A DNA stretch of 64,000 nt from Mycoplasma_N cavipharyngis (lineage in GTDB: Bacteria > Bacillota_I > Bacilli_A > Mycoplasmatales > Mycoplasmoidaceae), in contig NZ_CP155569.1 in NCBI RefSeq assembly GCF_042984175.1, forward strand, positions 806,001 through 870,000, given 5' to 3'. The translations under genes were made by a program, and so were the position numbers. The notes below the pieces were generated by a model. That model ran no database searches, was not told where the DNA came from, and saw only the letters and a program-made list of their open reading frames with translations. Below are positions 22,236 through 36,908 of this stretch, piece by piece; within the stretch, counting starts at the first letter, position 1, and each line of letters starts with the position of its first letter.

Positions 22236-22916
22236 TTAAAATTCAATTTTCAATCCTGGACTCATTGTTGTTGAAAGAGAAATATTTTGAATGTAATTTC
22301 CTTTAACAGTACTTGGTTTGCGAGTTAGTAATAAATCAATAATCGCATCATAATTTTCTTTTAATTGATCAACACTAAAATCGGTTTTACCAATTTGCAT
22401 GTGAATATTACCAAAAGAATCAGTACGATATTCACTTTTACCTTTTTTAAATTCAATTACTGTTTTCACTAAATCATTAGAAACTGTACCTAATTTAGGA
22501 TTAGGCATTAATCCTTTAGGACCTAATAGTTTACCTAATTTAGCTAAATGAGGCATCATTTTTGCTGAAGTAATAATTAAATCAAAACCTAATCAACCTT
22601 GTTTGATTTCATCGATTTTATCCATGCCACCAAAAAAATCAGCCCCACAAGCATCAGCATCTTCTTGAGTGAATAAATCATCAATTACTAAAATTCGAAT
22701 CGGTTTACTTACAGTATGTGGTAAAGTAAAAGTACCACGTAATTGTTGTTCAGGTTTAGTAGTATTTAAATTGAGTTTAACAGCAATATCAACTGAAGCA
22801 ACAAATTTCACATTTGATTGGTTTTTTAAAATTTGTAATGCTTCTTTAGCAGGATAAATTTTTTTAGAATCAATTGAAGCTAAAATTGCTTTATATCGTT
22901 TAGAACGTTTTGCCAT
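22236..22916 (-). CDS. rplA: 50S ribosomal protein L1
   Basis: A 226-residue L1, which forms the mobile stalk at the E site. Recognisable blocks are MAKRSKRYKAI at the start, DIAVKLNLN, GTFTLPHTVSK, LGKLLGPKGLMPNPKLGTV (the family signature) and the C-terminal SLSTTMSPGLKI. One in-frame TGA-Trp lies near 22591. It starts 14 bases after rplK ends, the classic L11-L1 operon. In bacteria L1 also represses this operon by binding its mRNA; a candidate site is in the leader. Confidence 0.97.
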
Positions 22917-22930
22917 AAATATTTTTTAGT

Positions 22931-23386
22931 TTAACCTTCTGATTGATCTTTCTTATTTTTTAATGGATTGACACCTTCAATTTCCAATCCCATTTGTTTT
23001 GCAGTTCCTGCAATCATACGCAACATTGCTTGTTCATCATAAGCATTGGCATCACTTAATTTATAACGAGCAATTTCTAAAGCTTTTTCTAAACTAATTT
23101 TGCCAACTTTTTCTTTGTTAGGAACTTTAGCACCTTTTTCAATTCCTGCTGCTTTTTTTAATAAAACTGTTGTTGGAGTTGTTTTTACTTCAAAAGTAAA
23201 TGATTTATCTGTATAAGCAGTAATAACTGTTGGAACAACATCATTGATGCGATCTTTAGTACGTTCGTTGAATTGCTTAGTAAATTCACCCATATTAATT
23301 CCAATTGAAGCTAATGCTGGTCCAGGTTTGGCTTGACCACCAATTAGTTCAATTTTAGCAATTCGATTAATTTTTTTTGCAGCCAT
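22931..23386 (-). CDS. rplK: 50S ribosomal protein L11
   Basis: A 151-residue L11, part of the GTPase-associated centre. Clear features are the N-terminal IELIGGQAKPGPALASIGINMGEF (proline-rich switch region), FTKQFNERT, and the C-terminal rRNA-binding GTAKQMGLEI. The short extension after it (KNKKDQSEG) is unremarkable. First gene of the rplK-rplA operon. Confidence 0.97.
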   Translation of the reverse strand: MAAKKINRIAKIELIGGQAKPGPALASIGINMGEFTKQFNERTKDRINDVVPTVITAYTDKSFTFEVKTTPTTVLLKKAAGIEKGAKVPNKEKVGKISLEKALEIARYKLSDANAYDEQAMLRMIAGTAKQMGLEIEGVNPLKNKKDQSEG

Positions 23387-23423
23387 ATAAGCAACTTTCT
23401 TAAATATTTTTTCTTGTTCTTAT

Positions 23424-23460
23424 TGTGGTTAATAATGAGCAATCATTAAACTCTACCACA
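23424..23460 (-). promoter_or_regulatory. Nested hairpin in the rplK leader (candidate L1 autoregulatory site)
   Basis: About 40 bases upstream of the L11 start, an outer 6-bp stem (TGTGGT/ACCACA) encloses unpaired bases and an inner 6-bp stem (TAATGA/TCATTA). Two short helices joined by an asymmetric internal loop is the general form of L1-binding mRNA sites. The decayed copy upstream keeps both helices, with two G-C pairs changed to A-T. The assignment to L1 is inference. Confidence 0.4.
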
Positions 23461-23558
23461 TAACTGTTTATATCTTATTTTTAATGATTAAGATTAAAAT
23501 CAAAATATTATCAATTTAATTTATTTTAGTTATTTGATCTATATTTTTAAGTTAATTA

Positions 23559-23861
23559 CTAATTGTTTTTTGTAGTAACAACAGGAACAATTTCAACTTT
23601 AGTTTTGCGTTTTAAATATGGGCGGTATTTAACAATTCCATCTTTTAGAGCAAACAAAGTATCATCACCACCTTGACCAACGCCCTTACCAGGAAAAATG
23701 CGATTACCACGTTGGCGATAAATTATTTGTCCTGTTTTAGCAGTTTGACCATCAGCTAGTTTAGCGCCTAGAAACTTAGGATTAGAATCACGACCGTTTT
23801 TAGTTGATCCAACTCCTTTTTTAGAAGCAAAAAATTGCAAATGATAAATTATTTTTGACAT
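23559..23861 (-). CDS. rpmA: 50S ribosomal protein L27 with cleavable N-terminal extension
   Basis: The 100-residue protein starts at 23861, where an AAGGGAAG ribosome binding site is well placed; upstream in-frame ATGs are inside the prp coding region. L27 reaches into the peptidyl-transferase centre. The N-terminus, HLQFFASKKGVGSTKNGRDS, has the Firmicute-type extension ending in FFA/SKKG, which is cut off by the protease Prp before assembly. prp is the next gene upstream, completing the rplU-prp-rpmA operon. Confidence 0.95.
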   Translation of the reverse strand: MSKIIYHLQFFASKKGVGSTKNGRDSNPKFLGAKLADGQTAKTGQIIYRQRGNRIFPGKGVGQGGDDTLFALKDGIVKYRPYLKRKTKVEIVPVVTTKNN

Positions 23862-23886
23862 TTTAACAACTTCCCTTTCTTTTAAT

Positions 23887-24189
23887 TTAATTAATTTGCT
23901 TAATTTGAACATAATTAGGATAATGTAATGCAATCTTTTTTAGTTGAAAAATTAATAATTGCCTTTGAGCAACTAATTGTTGGTTATTTAAAGCAGCAGT
24001 AGTAAATTTCGCTTTAATTTGTGCTGGTTCAATTGTTTGTTGAATAATTATATTACTGTTTTTAATTCATAATTGACAAGCACCTAAAACTACTGCACTC
24101 ACTCCTGCACATACAATATCATTATTATTGTCATAATTAGCATGTCCAGTAACAATAATTGTTGATGGACTAATAAAAATTTCAATCAT
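23887..24189 (-). CDS. prp: Ribosomal-processing cysteine protease Prp
   Basis: A 100-residue frame with one in-frame TGA-Trp, starting at ATG 24189, 3 bases after the L21 stop, and ending at TAA 23887-23889. The catalytic pair is visible: His in TGHANY and Cys in DIVCAGVSAVVLGA, the Prp signature. This enzyme removes the N-terminal extension of L27. Its place between rplU and rpmA is the conserved arrangement, and the FFA cleavage motif in the adjacent L27 supports its activity. Confidence 0.9.
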
Positions 24190-24192
24190 TCA

Positions 24193-24492
24193 TTAAACTT
24201 TAATTTCTTTAATGATTAATTTAGTATAACCTTGGCGATGACCTTGACGTTTAAAGTGGTGTTTTTGAGGAATAAACTTGATAATCTTAATTTTTTTTTG
24301 TTTACCATGTTTAACTACTTCACATAAAACATAAGCATTAGCCAATGTTGGTTTACCAACTTGATTATTAGCCATTAAAACTCGATCAAACTTTACTGTT
24401 TGACCAACTTCAGCACTAATTGGTTGAACGTATAAAGTATCACCAACATTAGCAGTATATTGTTGACCACCAATGACAAAAACTGCAGCCAT
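24193..24492 (-). CDS. rplU: 50S ribosomal protein L21
   Basis: A 99-residue L21, an early-assembling 23S rRNA-binding protein. The start ATG at 24492 is set by a perfect AAGGAGGT Shine-Dalgarno sequence at 24497-24504; such a strong site is rare in this window. Conserved parts are FVIGGQQYTANVGDTLYV, the basic KHHFKRQGHRQGYTKLII and the family length. An upstream in-frame start would ignore the ribosome binding site. First gene of rplU-prp-rpmA. Confidence 0.95.
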   Translation of the reverse strand: MAAVFVIGGQQYTANVGDTLYVQPISAEVGQTVKFDRVLMANNQVGKPTLANAYVLCEVVKHGKQKKIKIIKFIPQKHHFKRQGHRQGYTKLIIKEIKV

Positions 24493-24549
24493 AATTACCT
24501 CCTTCTTATAATTTTTTTTAATTGCAAAACTAATTTTTTGCAGCAAACA

Positions 24550-24576
24550 AACACTAGATTTTAAATTCCTAGTGTT
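24550..24576 (-). promoter_or_regulatory. Hairpin in the rplU leader
   Basis: A perfect 8-bp stem (AACACTAG/CTAGTGTT) with an 11-base loop, 58 bases upstream of the L21 start. It has no T-run, so it is not an obvious terminator. Leaders of L21 operons are known to be autoregulatory in Firmicutes; whether this is the equivalent is inference. Confidence 0.4.
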
Positions 24577-24648
24577 GATGAAAATTAACTAAATAACATT
24601 TAAATCAATAATATCTAAAAAATTATATCAAAAAAGATAATAAATAGA

Positions 24649-24654
24649 TATAAT
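24649..24654 (+). promoter_or_regulatory. -10 box of the thiamine-type transporter operon
   Basis: Perfect TATAAT placed about 7 bases before the probable transcript start and 14 bases before the first helix of the TPP riboswitch, exactly where the promoter of a riboswitch transcript should be. No clear -35. Confidence 0.55.
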
Positions 24655-24667
24655 AACTTATTATAGA

Positions 24668-24762
24668 TAACATCAGGGGCATTTTTAAAAATTCTTTTTT
24701 AAAAATTGAGAAGTACTCTTAAATTAGCTGATCTAGTTAATACTAGCGGAGCAAGAATGTTA
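24668..24762 (+). ncRNA. TPP riboswitch (THI element)
   Basis: The conserved core CTGATCTAGTTAATACTAGCGGAG (24728-24751) matches the TPP-sensing consensus except for a compensated G-C to A-T change in its stem. The upstream arm has AGGGGC and TGAGA at the expected places. Helix P1 is formed by TAACAT (24668-24673) and ATGTTA (24757-24762). It precedes an ATPase-permease pair and a terminator, a standard arrangement for TPP-controlled thiamine uptake operons. Confidence 0.93.
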
Positions 24763-24788
24763 AAAGATCATTTTTGATTAAAATAATA

Positions 24789-24833
24789 ATTCTTGCTTAG
24801 TAGAAAATCATCAATTACAAGCAAGAATTTTTT
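24789..24833 (+). terminator. Riboswitch-controlled terminator
   Basis: A 10-bp perfect stem (ATTCTTGCTT/AAGCAAGAAT) and a T6 run just before the transporter genes. The 5' arm can instead pair with AGCAAGAAT at 24750-24758, which overlaps the 3' side of the riboswitch P1 helix. The two structures exclude each other. Bound TPP should stabilise P1 and favour termination. Confidence 0.88.
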
Positions 24834-24848
24834 ATTGTTTTAATCAAT

Positions 24849-25586
24849 ATGGCTTTAATTAAGTTTAATGCAGTTAATGTTGCATATAATCCTAAAATTA
24901 AAATCAATCTACAAAATATTAGTTTTAGTGCTAATCACAATGATGTTGTTTGCATTATTGGTAAATCAGGCACAGGTAAAACAACTTTACTAAATTCGAT
25001 TTTACATAAAGAAATGGTTGTTAGTGGCAACATCATTTTTTTAGATCAAGATTTGAAAACATTAAATAAAAAAACGTGAAAAAAAACAGTTAGAAAAATT
25101 GGTTATTTATCACAAACAGTTAATTCTTTTGAAGATGATACTGTTTATTTAACAATTAAACGTGATTTAATGAACCAGCAAGTGTGATGGAAAAAAATTT
25201 TATTTTATTTAGACTATCAACAACGACTTAATATTTTTCAAACACTTGATAAGCTAGGAATTATTGAACATGCTTTTGCATCAATTAACCAATTATCTCA
25301 AGGGCAAAAACAAAGAGTGGAAATTAGTAAGTTATTATTAAAAAAACCCCATTTAATTTTAGCTGATGAACCAACTTCAGCTTTAGATCAAGTTACTGCT
25401 GAATTAACGATTGATTTAATTAAACAATTACAAAAAATTCATTCTTGTTGTATTCTAATTAATATTCATGATCTTAATTTATTAAAAAAAATTTCTAATA
25501 AAACTTTAGCAATCAAAAATGGCAAAATTTTATTTTATAAAAAAACTAAAGATGTTACTAAAGAGGATCTAGACTTAGTTTATTAA
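24849..25586 (+). CDS. ABC transporter ATPase, thiamine/TPP type (PhnC-like)
   Basis: A 245-residue ATPase with Walker A GKSGTGKTT, signature LSQGQKQRVE, Walker B LILADEPTSALD and the H-loop in NIHDLNLL, so all catalytic elements are intact. It resembles the phosphonate-type PhnC subfamily, which in mycoplasmas (p29 of the p37/Cypl system) serves thiamine or TPP uptake. The TPP riboswitch immediately upstream makes that the best assignment here. The frame crosses two TGA-Trp codons. The permease gene starts 6 bases after the stop. It acts at the inner face of the membrane. Confidence 0.88.
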
Positions 25587-25592
25587 ATAATT

Positions 25593-27323
25593 ATGATTAA
25601 ACACAACTGATTTTTTGATTGGTATTATGATCAAAATCACACATTAAAAAAACAAATTCGACCTTGAGTTAAGTTCACATTAGTAGTTTTAGTTATTAGT
25701 GGTTTAATTGTTTTATTTTGATCACAAAATGTTGGTTTTTACTCACAAAGTTTTTCACTATTTACTAGTTATCTTAAATTATTATTTAATCCTATTAATG
25801 TTAATTCAAGTTATCCTTCATACAATTTAACATTATTATCAATTAACTTTTTATTTATTACTTTAGGTAATATTTTTTTAGGAACGATTGCAGGATGAAT
25901 TACTGCATTAATTACTGCTTATTTAAGTTCATATCATTTTTTAAAACAACGTTGGCTTTTAATCATTAATTGAATCATTATTATTTTAAGAGCCTTTCCT
26001 GTTTTTGTTTTTATTGGATTATGAAAAACTGGTTTTAATAATTATAGTGTTGCCATTATGATTTATTATTGGTTTACTTGATTATGATTACATAAGTATT
26101 TTATTAATCTTTTCAGAGGTTTAGATAATAAACAATATCATTTTCACCATCGTATTGGCTATAACCAATTTATGTTGTTTTATCAATTTGTTTGACCACA
26201 AATTCAAGATAAAAGTTTTCTGTTTTTAATTTTTTCAATTGAATCTAATTTGCGTTGGACATCAATTTTAGGATCATTAGGAATTTCTGGAATTGGTTCA
26301 TTAATTTATGAACCAATTGTTAAAGCAGAAAAAAACTTTCAAGAAGTTTTAATTCCATTTGTTTTTCTATTTATTACTTTATTATTTTTTGAAATTTTAT
26401 TAAGTTTTTATAATAGTTTAACTAAAAAAATAAAACGAATTAAATCATTAAATCCTAAAGTTAATGCCAAAAAAATTTATCATTTTGATCAGCTAAAATT
26501 AGTTTTATTCTTTTTTTTCACCATCATTATTATTTATTCACTAACCCAAATTAATTTTACTAGTCCAGATAATGCTAATATGATTAATTATATTGCTCAA
26601 GTTTTTGATATTAGATGAAATCTTTTTGGTATTAGTAGTCTTGATGATAATCCCTTTTATTTATTCTTTTTAGTCATTTTACAAGCAGTTACAATTTTTA
26701 TTTGAACGATTGTTTTTGGAATCATTTTTGGAATTTTATCTTCTCATAAAGTGATTAATAAATATTGTGCTTATAGTTTTGCTGTATTTAATTTATTAAT
26801 GCGATCATTTCCAATTGTTTTATTATTCTATTTATTTAATCCGATTTTTAATACACCCCAATCAACTGCAGTTGTTTTAATTATCTTTCATAATAGTTTT
26901 AGTTTAGCTAAAAAAATTAATGCTGTTTTATACCGGATTTCAAGAACCCAAATTAATTATTATCGAATGCTAAAATACTCTTATTTTTGAATTGTTTGAC
27001 ATTATTTATGACCTAACATTAAAAAAGAAATTATTAATTTAAGTGGGTTTGAATTTGAAATTGCCGTTCGTGATGTTGTCATTATGGGTGCGTTTGGTGC
27101 TTCACTTTTTGGACAAAAATTTGTTGCTCTAGAAGTGAGAAATCCTTCATCGTTTGCTGTTTATTTATGAACTTTTTGGGCTGGTATATTATTTTTAGAA
27201 TTTAGTTCTTATTTACAAAGAAAATTGTTAATTAAAAATATTCAAAAAAAATATTTTTGATCTAAAATATGAACTAATCTTTATTGACAATTCAAAAACA
27301 AAATAAGATTAAACAAACAATAA
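25593..27323 (+). CDS. ABC transporter permease, thiamine/TPP type, two fused permease domains (PhnE-like)
   Basis: A 576-residue membrane protein with about 12 hydrophobic helices in two homologous halves. Each half ends in a permease-type EAA-like loop, for example SIESNLRWTSILGSLGISGIG and FEIAVRDVVIMGAFGASLFG. PhnE proteins are normally about 270 residues and dimerise, so this is a tandem fusion, as in the mycoplasma p69 component. It is expected to form the membrane channel for the upstream ATPase. No substrate-binding lipoprotein gene lies next to it, although other mycoplasmas have one (p37). Many TGA-Trp codons. Confidence 0.85.
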
Positions 27324-27442
27324 TGTGATTAATCACTAAAAATTTAATTTTTAATTATCTTTAAATTAGAAATTAAAATATCCAATATTAATATTATTAT
27401 TAAAGTCATTGAATTAATATCTAATATTACAAGAAAGAAATT

Positions 27443-28102
27443 ATGTTTAAACTTCCTAAACTAAATTATGATTACAATGCTTTAGAACCAGAAATTGATG
27501 CTAAAACAATGGAAATCCACTATACTAAACACCATCAAGGTTATTTAGATAATTTAAATGATTGTTTGAGTAAATTTTATCCTGAAGGATTTGAAGTTCC
27601 TATTGCTAAATTAATGATTGAATTTAACCATTTGCCTGAAAACATTAAAACAGTTGTTCGTAATCATGGTGGTGGTTTTACTAATCATAATTTTTTCTGA
27701 GAAATTCTATCACCTGAAAAAAATCAAGCAATTCCTGAAGAATTAGAACAAGTTTTAATTAAAAGTTTTGGCAGTTTTGATCAATTTAAAGCAAAATTTG
27801 AACAAGTTGCTAAAAGTCGTTTTGGTTCAGGATGAGCCTGATTAGTTTTTAATACTAATAATACTTTAGAAATTATTTCTACTCCTAATCAAGATTCACC
27901 ATTAATGAATCATCAAATTCCAATTTTAGGACTAGATGTATGAGAACATGCTTATTATTTAAAATATCATAACCGTCGGGCTGAATATTTAACTAATTTT
28001 TGAAAAATTATTAATTGAAAAAATGTACATCGTAATTTAATTCATGCTCAATCTTCTTATAGTGATAATCCTGAAAAAGTATGTTGTAGTGGTTGTTCAT
28101 AA
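27443..28102 (+). CDS. sodA: Superoxide dismutase (Mn/Fe family)
   Basis: A 219-residue enzyme that dismutates superoxide. Metal ligands are all present: His26 (EIHYTKHH), His in FTNHNFFW, Asp in GLDVWEHAYY and His five residues later. Gln in STPNQDSPL and the GGG before the second His favour a Mn or cambialistic type. Unusual points are GGGF, where most have GGGH, and a C-terminal tail VCCSGCS not expected in the family. Most mycoplasmas lack SOD, so the gene is notable. ATG 27443 has an AAGAAAG upstream. A strong terminator follows. Confidence 0.93.
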
Positions 28103-28140
28103 TTAATTATGAAAGATTAATAATTCTCACATAAACTCAT

Positions 28141-28188
28141 AATAAAAGTAGTTGCTTTCTTAATTAAAAGATTGCAACTACTTTTATT
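28141..28188. terminator. Long-stem bidirectional terminator
   Basis: A perfect 15-bp stem (AATAAAAGTAGTTGC paired with GCAACTACTTTTATT) between the converging sodA and restriction-modification genes. Both outer arms are rich in A/T, so it can serve both strands. Confidence 0.85.
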
Positions 28189-28210
28189 TATATTGCATCA
28201 TTTTAAAAAA

Positions 28211-33046
<4,836 letters not shown>

Positions 33047-33801
33047 TATTATTTTCTTTTTATCATCAAAATTTTTATTCAAGATATCAATTTATTGTTG
33101 ACATCAATTACGAAAATTATAATCTTTTTAATTAGATTAAAATTTTAAATTTTGCTATTATTTCTTGTTCTTGTGATTTTAAAAATAGTTGATATAAATC
33201 TAGACAATATTTTTTATTTAATTAAATCTATTGCATTGAAACGATACTAATAATTTTAGTATGATAGTATTGATAGTAATTTTTAAGTTCACAATTTTAA
33301 AAATTAAACACTGCAATTTTAGTATACACAAGATCAATTTAATAAACAAACTAATACTATTAATTTTTTAGAAATTAGAACATAATAACTATATCTACAA
33401 AAACCAATCATCTTAATACTCATTAACTTGATAATAATTATTAATACTAAAATTTCTGAAATCAATTATTTTATTATTAAGATTATGATTTTGAAATCAA
33501 AATACCAAATAAACAACTAAAATCATTGAACTAATGATTGCTAATTTAAGTTTAATTATGTTAAATAATATGATAAAAAAATGCTGATAAAAATTCAATA
33601 TCCATTATAAAATAATATGATAATCACATAAAAGATTTTAAGTAATTACTTTAATAAAAATTAAACATATAGAATAAAAATTAATAGATGTTTGATCAAT
33701 AATTAATAAAATTATCAGTCTTGATTTTATGATTAATTTTTAGTAATAATTAATATAAATTTTTGTTATTAGTAATTTATGTGCAATTAAATTTTAAACA
33801 A
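33047..33801 (-). promoter_or_regulatory. Promoter and non-coding spacer upstream of the restriction-modification gene
   Basis: TATAAT on the minus strand at 33116-33121 lies 70 bases before the start codon and is the best promoter candidate. The rest, about 680 bases to the first gene remnant, has no usable open frame on either strand and looks like decayed sequence. Confidence 0.4.
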
Positions 33802-34990
33802 TTAAAAATTAGTAAAAAGAAGGTAGCTTTCTCAATCTATATCAAGTCGTTTTTTATAAAAATTTAAAGAAATATTAGTAAACACGTTATCATATGGCAA
33901 AAATCCAAAATATTTACACTTTTGATCATAAACAGCAAAATCAAAAACAATATTATATTTTTTTATTAAATCCATAATCACATTATTTGACTCATAGGTT
34001 GAAAAAAATATATTAATTCTTTTAGAAGAACTATTACATTTTTCAGCAATTGCTTCTAAATCGTTTGTCATAAGAAATGGTATTTTATTATTATTATTAT
34101 TAGAATAATAAAAACGTTCTTTTTGATATGTGTCTTCATCACTAGTTCTAAAATATCTACAAATTCCAAAAATTTTTAAATCTTTAAAATCATTTTGATT
34201 TTTTAATTCAAAAATAGTTTCTCATAATTCAAAAAAACGAATTAGCTAAATAAAGAATATTAAACGATTGATTTGGTTTATGAAATTCATCATATAGTTT
34301 TTCAAAAATTTTTAGTAAAACAAGATTTCAATTTTTTTCACATCTAAGATCTAAACCTAATTCTCAATAATCATATTTTTTAAAGGTGCTAATAATATCA
34401 TCAACAATACAAAGTTCATGGTTTTTTAGTTTTTTATTTTCAACAATTTCAAGTTTTGAATTTTCATCAAATTGATTTAAATCAAATTTATTTCAATTAA
34501 TTCCGATAATATCCATTTTTTCTTGTCCAAAAACAATAGCAATATCTGAATCATCTGCAGAACGAATTGTACTAAAAATATATTTTTGACTAAATTTATT
34601 AGTGATTCCATCAATGATAAATTCAGCTGAACTTGCAGCAATAAAACTATCAATATCTTTTTTATTGCTTCCATAAGTTTTATTTGTTTTATTACTATTA
34701 TTCCTATATCATGAATAAATATTATTTTTTGAAAAATAACGTTTAATAAAAATAGGATCATAATCACATAGAATGGCTCAATATTGTCCATTATTATCTA
34801 ATACTACAAGATCAATTCCTGTATCAGGTAAATTTGTTTTAGCAGGAAATTGATTTCATTTTCAAACTTATTTAACATCGTTTTTTAAAAAATGGAGCAG
34901 TTTCTAAAACTTTTTTACACAATGTTTTAAAAATCATTCTTTTTTGATAATCATTAGGCAATTTTTCTAATTGATTTAAAATATTAATTT
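33802..34990 (-). pseudogene. Truncated paralog A of the restriction-modification gene (5' part, frameshifted)
   Basis: Homologous to the first 390 codons or so of the large gene (nuclease and N-terminal helicase). The start codon region is missing. Relative to paralog B there is one extra base within 34211-34250, which breaks the frame. Walker A (MACGTGKT) is replaced by non-matching residues, and DEAHR by DQKCK. The C-terminal piece (SSSKRINIFFSTYESNNVIMDLIKKY onward) still aligns. Not expected to be functional. Confidence 0.82.
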
Positions 34991-35227
34991 ATTAAAAATG
35001 TTAATTTGTTGAATAATATTTTTTAAACTTTATTAAAATAGTAATTTTAAAAAAGTTTTTATTAATTAATAAAAATATTATTTACTTATGAAAATAATTT
35101 AAATGTAAAAATTCTAATTAATTATTAATTAAATAAAATTTTATTGAATTTCTAAATGTTTAATAATAGTTTTAAACAAAGATCTTATTTTCAATCGATT
35201 TTAATTAGTGATTTAATTGGATTTAAT

Positions 35228-35500
35228 TTTTTTGATATTCTAATAATCGATTAATTATAGTGTTTCTAAACTTAATGATCAAAAGATAAAAATTAAATTA
35301 AAAACATATTTTTCATCTTTAATTTCATTGAATTTATTAGGATCATTAATAATCTGTTGATGCAACATCAATTGAATATTAATAATGATTTTAATAATTC
35401 AATTTAAAACTAATTGACTATCTACCTTATAATTATAAATTCTTAGAAAGAAATATTTCTGATCATAATTTAATCATTAAATTTCATCATTTTCTTATCT
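35228..35500 (-). pseudogene. Remnant of the 3' end of a restriction-modification gene copy
   Basis: Aligns with the last 280 bases or so of the large gene (28213-28510): shared blocks include TTGATATTCT, AGTGTTTCTAAACTTA, AAAAACATATTTT, GGATCATTAAT and AATTCAATTTAAAACT. Stops and indels are frequent. It shows that the neighbouring 5' remnants descend from full-length copies or recombined with them. Confidence 0.8.
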
Positions 35501-35822
35501 TAAATTACATAATGAAAAAGCCAATAAGTCTTAATTTATTAGATAAAACAAATAATCTTAGATTTTAGATACTTTTTGTCAAAACTAACAACTGTTGTTT
35601 ATTGTTAAAATATAAAAATAATTTTTCAAGTTTTAATAAGAAATTGAGTTTATTACAAAAATAATTAATAAACCAAGTAATAAAAGAAAAATAACTGAGA
35701 AAAATTGCAGTTTTTTTACTAATATCGATTGAAATTCGTTTATTTTTCTTTCTAAAAATCCTTTTTTTGTTTTTTAAGTATATAATTAGTAAGGCCATTA
35801 TATAAAAAGCAAGGAAATTTTA

Positions 35823-36224
35823 ATGATGATAATTAAGAAATTGAAACAACTAAAAAACTTTGGAATTATTACTATTATCTCGCCACTTTTTACTATTTGT
35901 TGTATAATCGCTAATCTTGTATATATAGCAAACAATCCTACAAGTATTATAAGAGGGAGTGCTGTAGATACAATACTTGGAATTTTTATTGCGTTAGGTG
36001 TAATTACTAGTTTTGTTTTTATAATTTTAGATCTTGTTTGATTAAGCAATATCAAAGCTTATTATGTTGATAAAGATAAAGCATTATATGAAAAATTTAA
36101 TACTTGTTTTATTTTGATTATTGTAGGTATTTTTGTTACTTTTGTTCTTTGGGTTGGAGTAATTTTAGCAATTGTAAATGCTAATAAACAATTAAATAAA
36201 GAAAATCAAGAACAAGTTTCTTAA
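35823..36224 (+). CDS. Small multi-spanning membrane protein 1
   Basis: A 133-residue protein with an AAGGA ribosome binding site 7 bases upstream and a stop at TAA 36222. After a basic N-terminus (KKLKQLKNFG) there are three or four hydrophobic helices, the last two flanking the conserved loop WLSNIKAYYVDKDKALYEKFNT, and a short charged tail. No family recognised. A paralog of 145 residues is encoded at 38836 in the same context. Both sit on the plus strand between 5' and 3' remnants of restriction-modification genes. Function unknown; conservation of the loop and tail between copies suggests selection. Confidence 0.75.
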
Positions 36225-36445
36225 ATAATTTTTAAGAAATAAGTAATAAGCTTCACATAAGTAACACGAATAATATTTACAAACGCTTTAAAAAAAACCA
36301 AGCGTCATATTATAAGTATTTTATTTGTTTGTTTTATTGACTTAATATCTAGTTTTATAATAGTTTATAAATTAAAACAATTAATTTTAAATCATATAGA
36401 AGAAAAGTTAGTGTTGTAATAAATATAGTTAATATAAAATAAAAT

Positions 36446-36476
36446 AGACAAGTTAGTTACAACTTGTCTTTTTTTT
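36446..36476 (+). terminator. Terminator of small membrane protein 1 unit
   Basis: A 9-bp perfect stem (AGACAAGTT/AACTTGTCT) with loop AGTTAC and a T8 run. The identical stem-loop follows the second unit at 39592-39621. The 220 bases between the gene and this terminator hold no clear gene. Confidence 0.9.
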
Positions 36477-36908
36477 GTATATAAATTCATTTATTAAAAT
36501 GATTAATTAATGTTTTTAAATAATTAAAATAGATAAATTAAAATTGCTAAAAAAACAAAAATAAAACATAATAAAAATTTAAAGTTGAAAAATTAAAATC
36601 TAATTGTTTTTTTGATAAGCTTTAATAATTTGAATTAAATGTTGTTTTGAAATATTATCAAAGTTTGGATCTTTATTGGATCATTAATTAACTTTATCTT
36701 TTTTATCAGATTTGTTATTTTTGCTGTAATAACATTTAAATTTTTTAAATAACTTTTATATTTTTCTTATAAAATTTCAAATTAAATTTTTATCTAAAAA
36801 ATTAATTAAAGTTGCAATTTTTATTTTAGAATTACTTTTTATTAATAATCAATATAGATTTTTGCTATTAGCCTTTAATGTACAACTGAATTTTAAACAA
36901 TTAAAAAA

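Noticed and set aside
34477..34791. Hydrophobic minus-strand frame of 104 codons, and a similar one at 37610-37864
   Set aside because: Both are shadow frames of the restriction-modification paralogs A and B; the latter runs through a fully open homologous frame.
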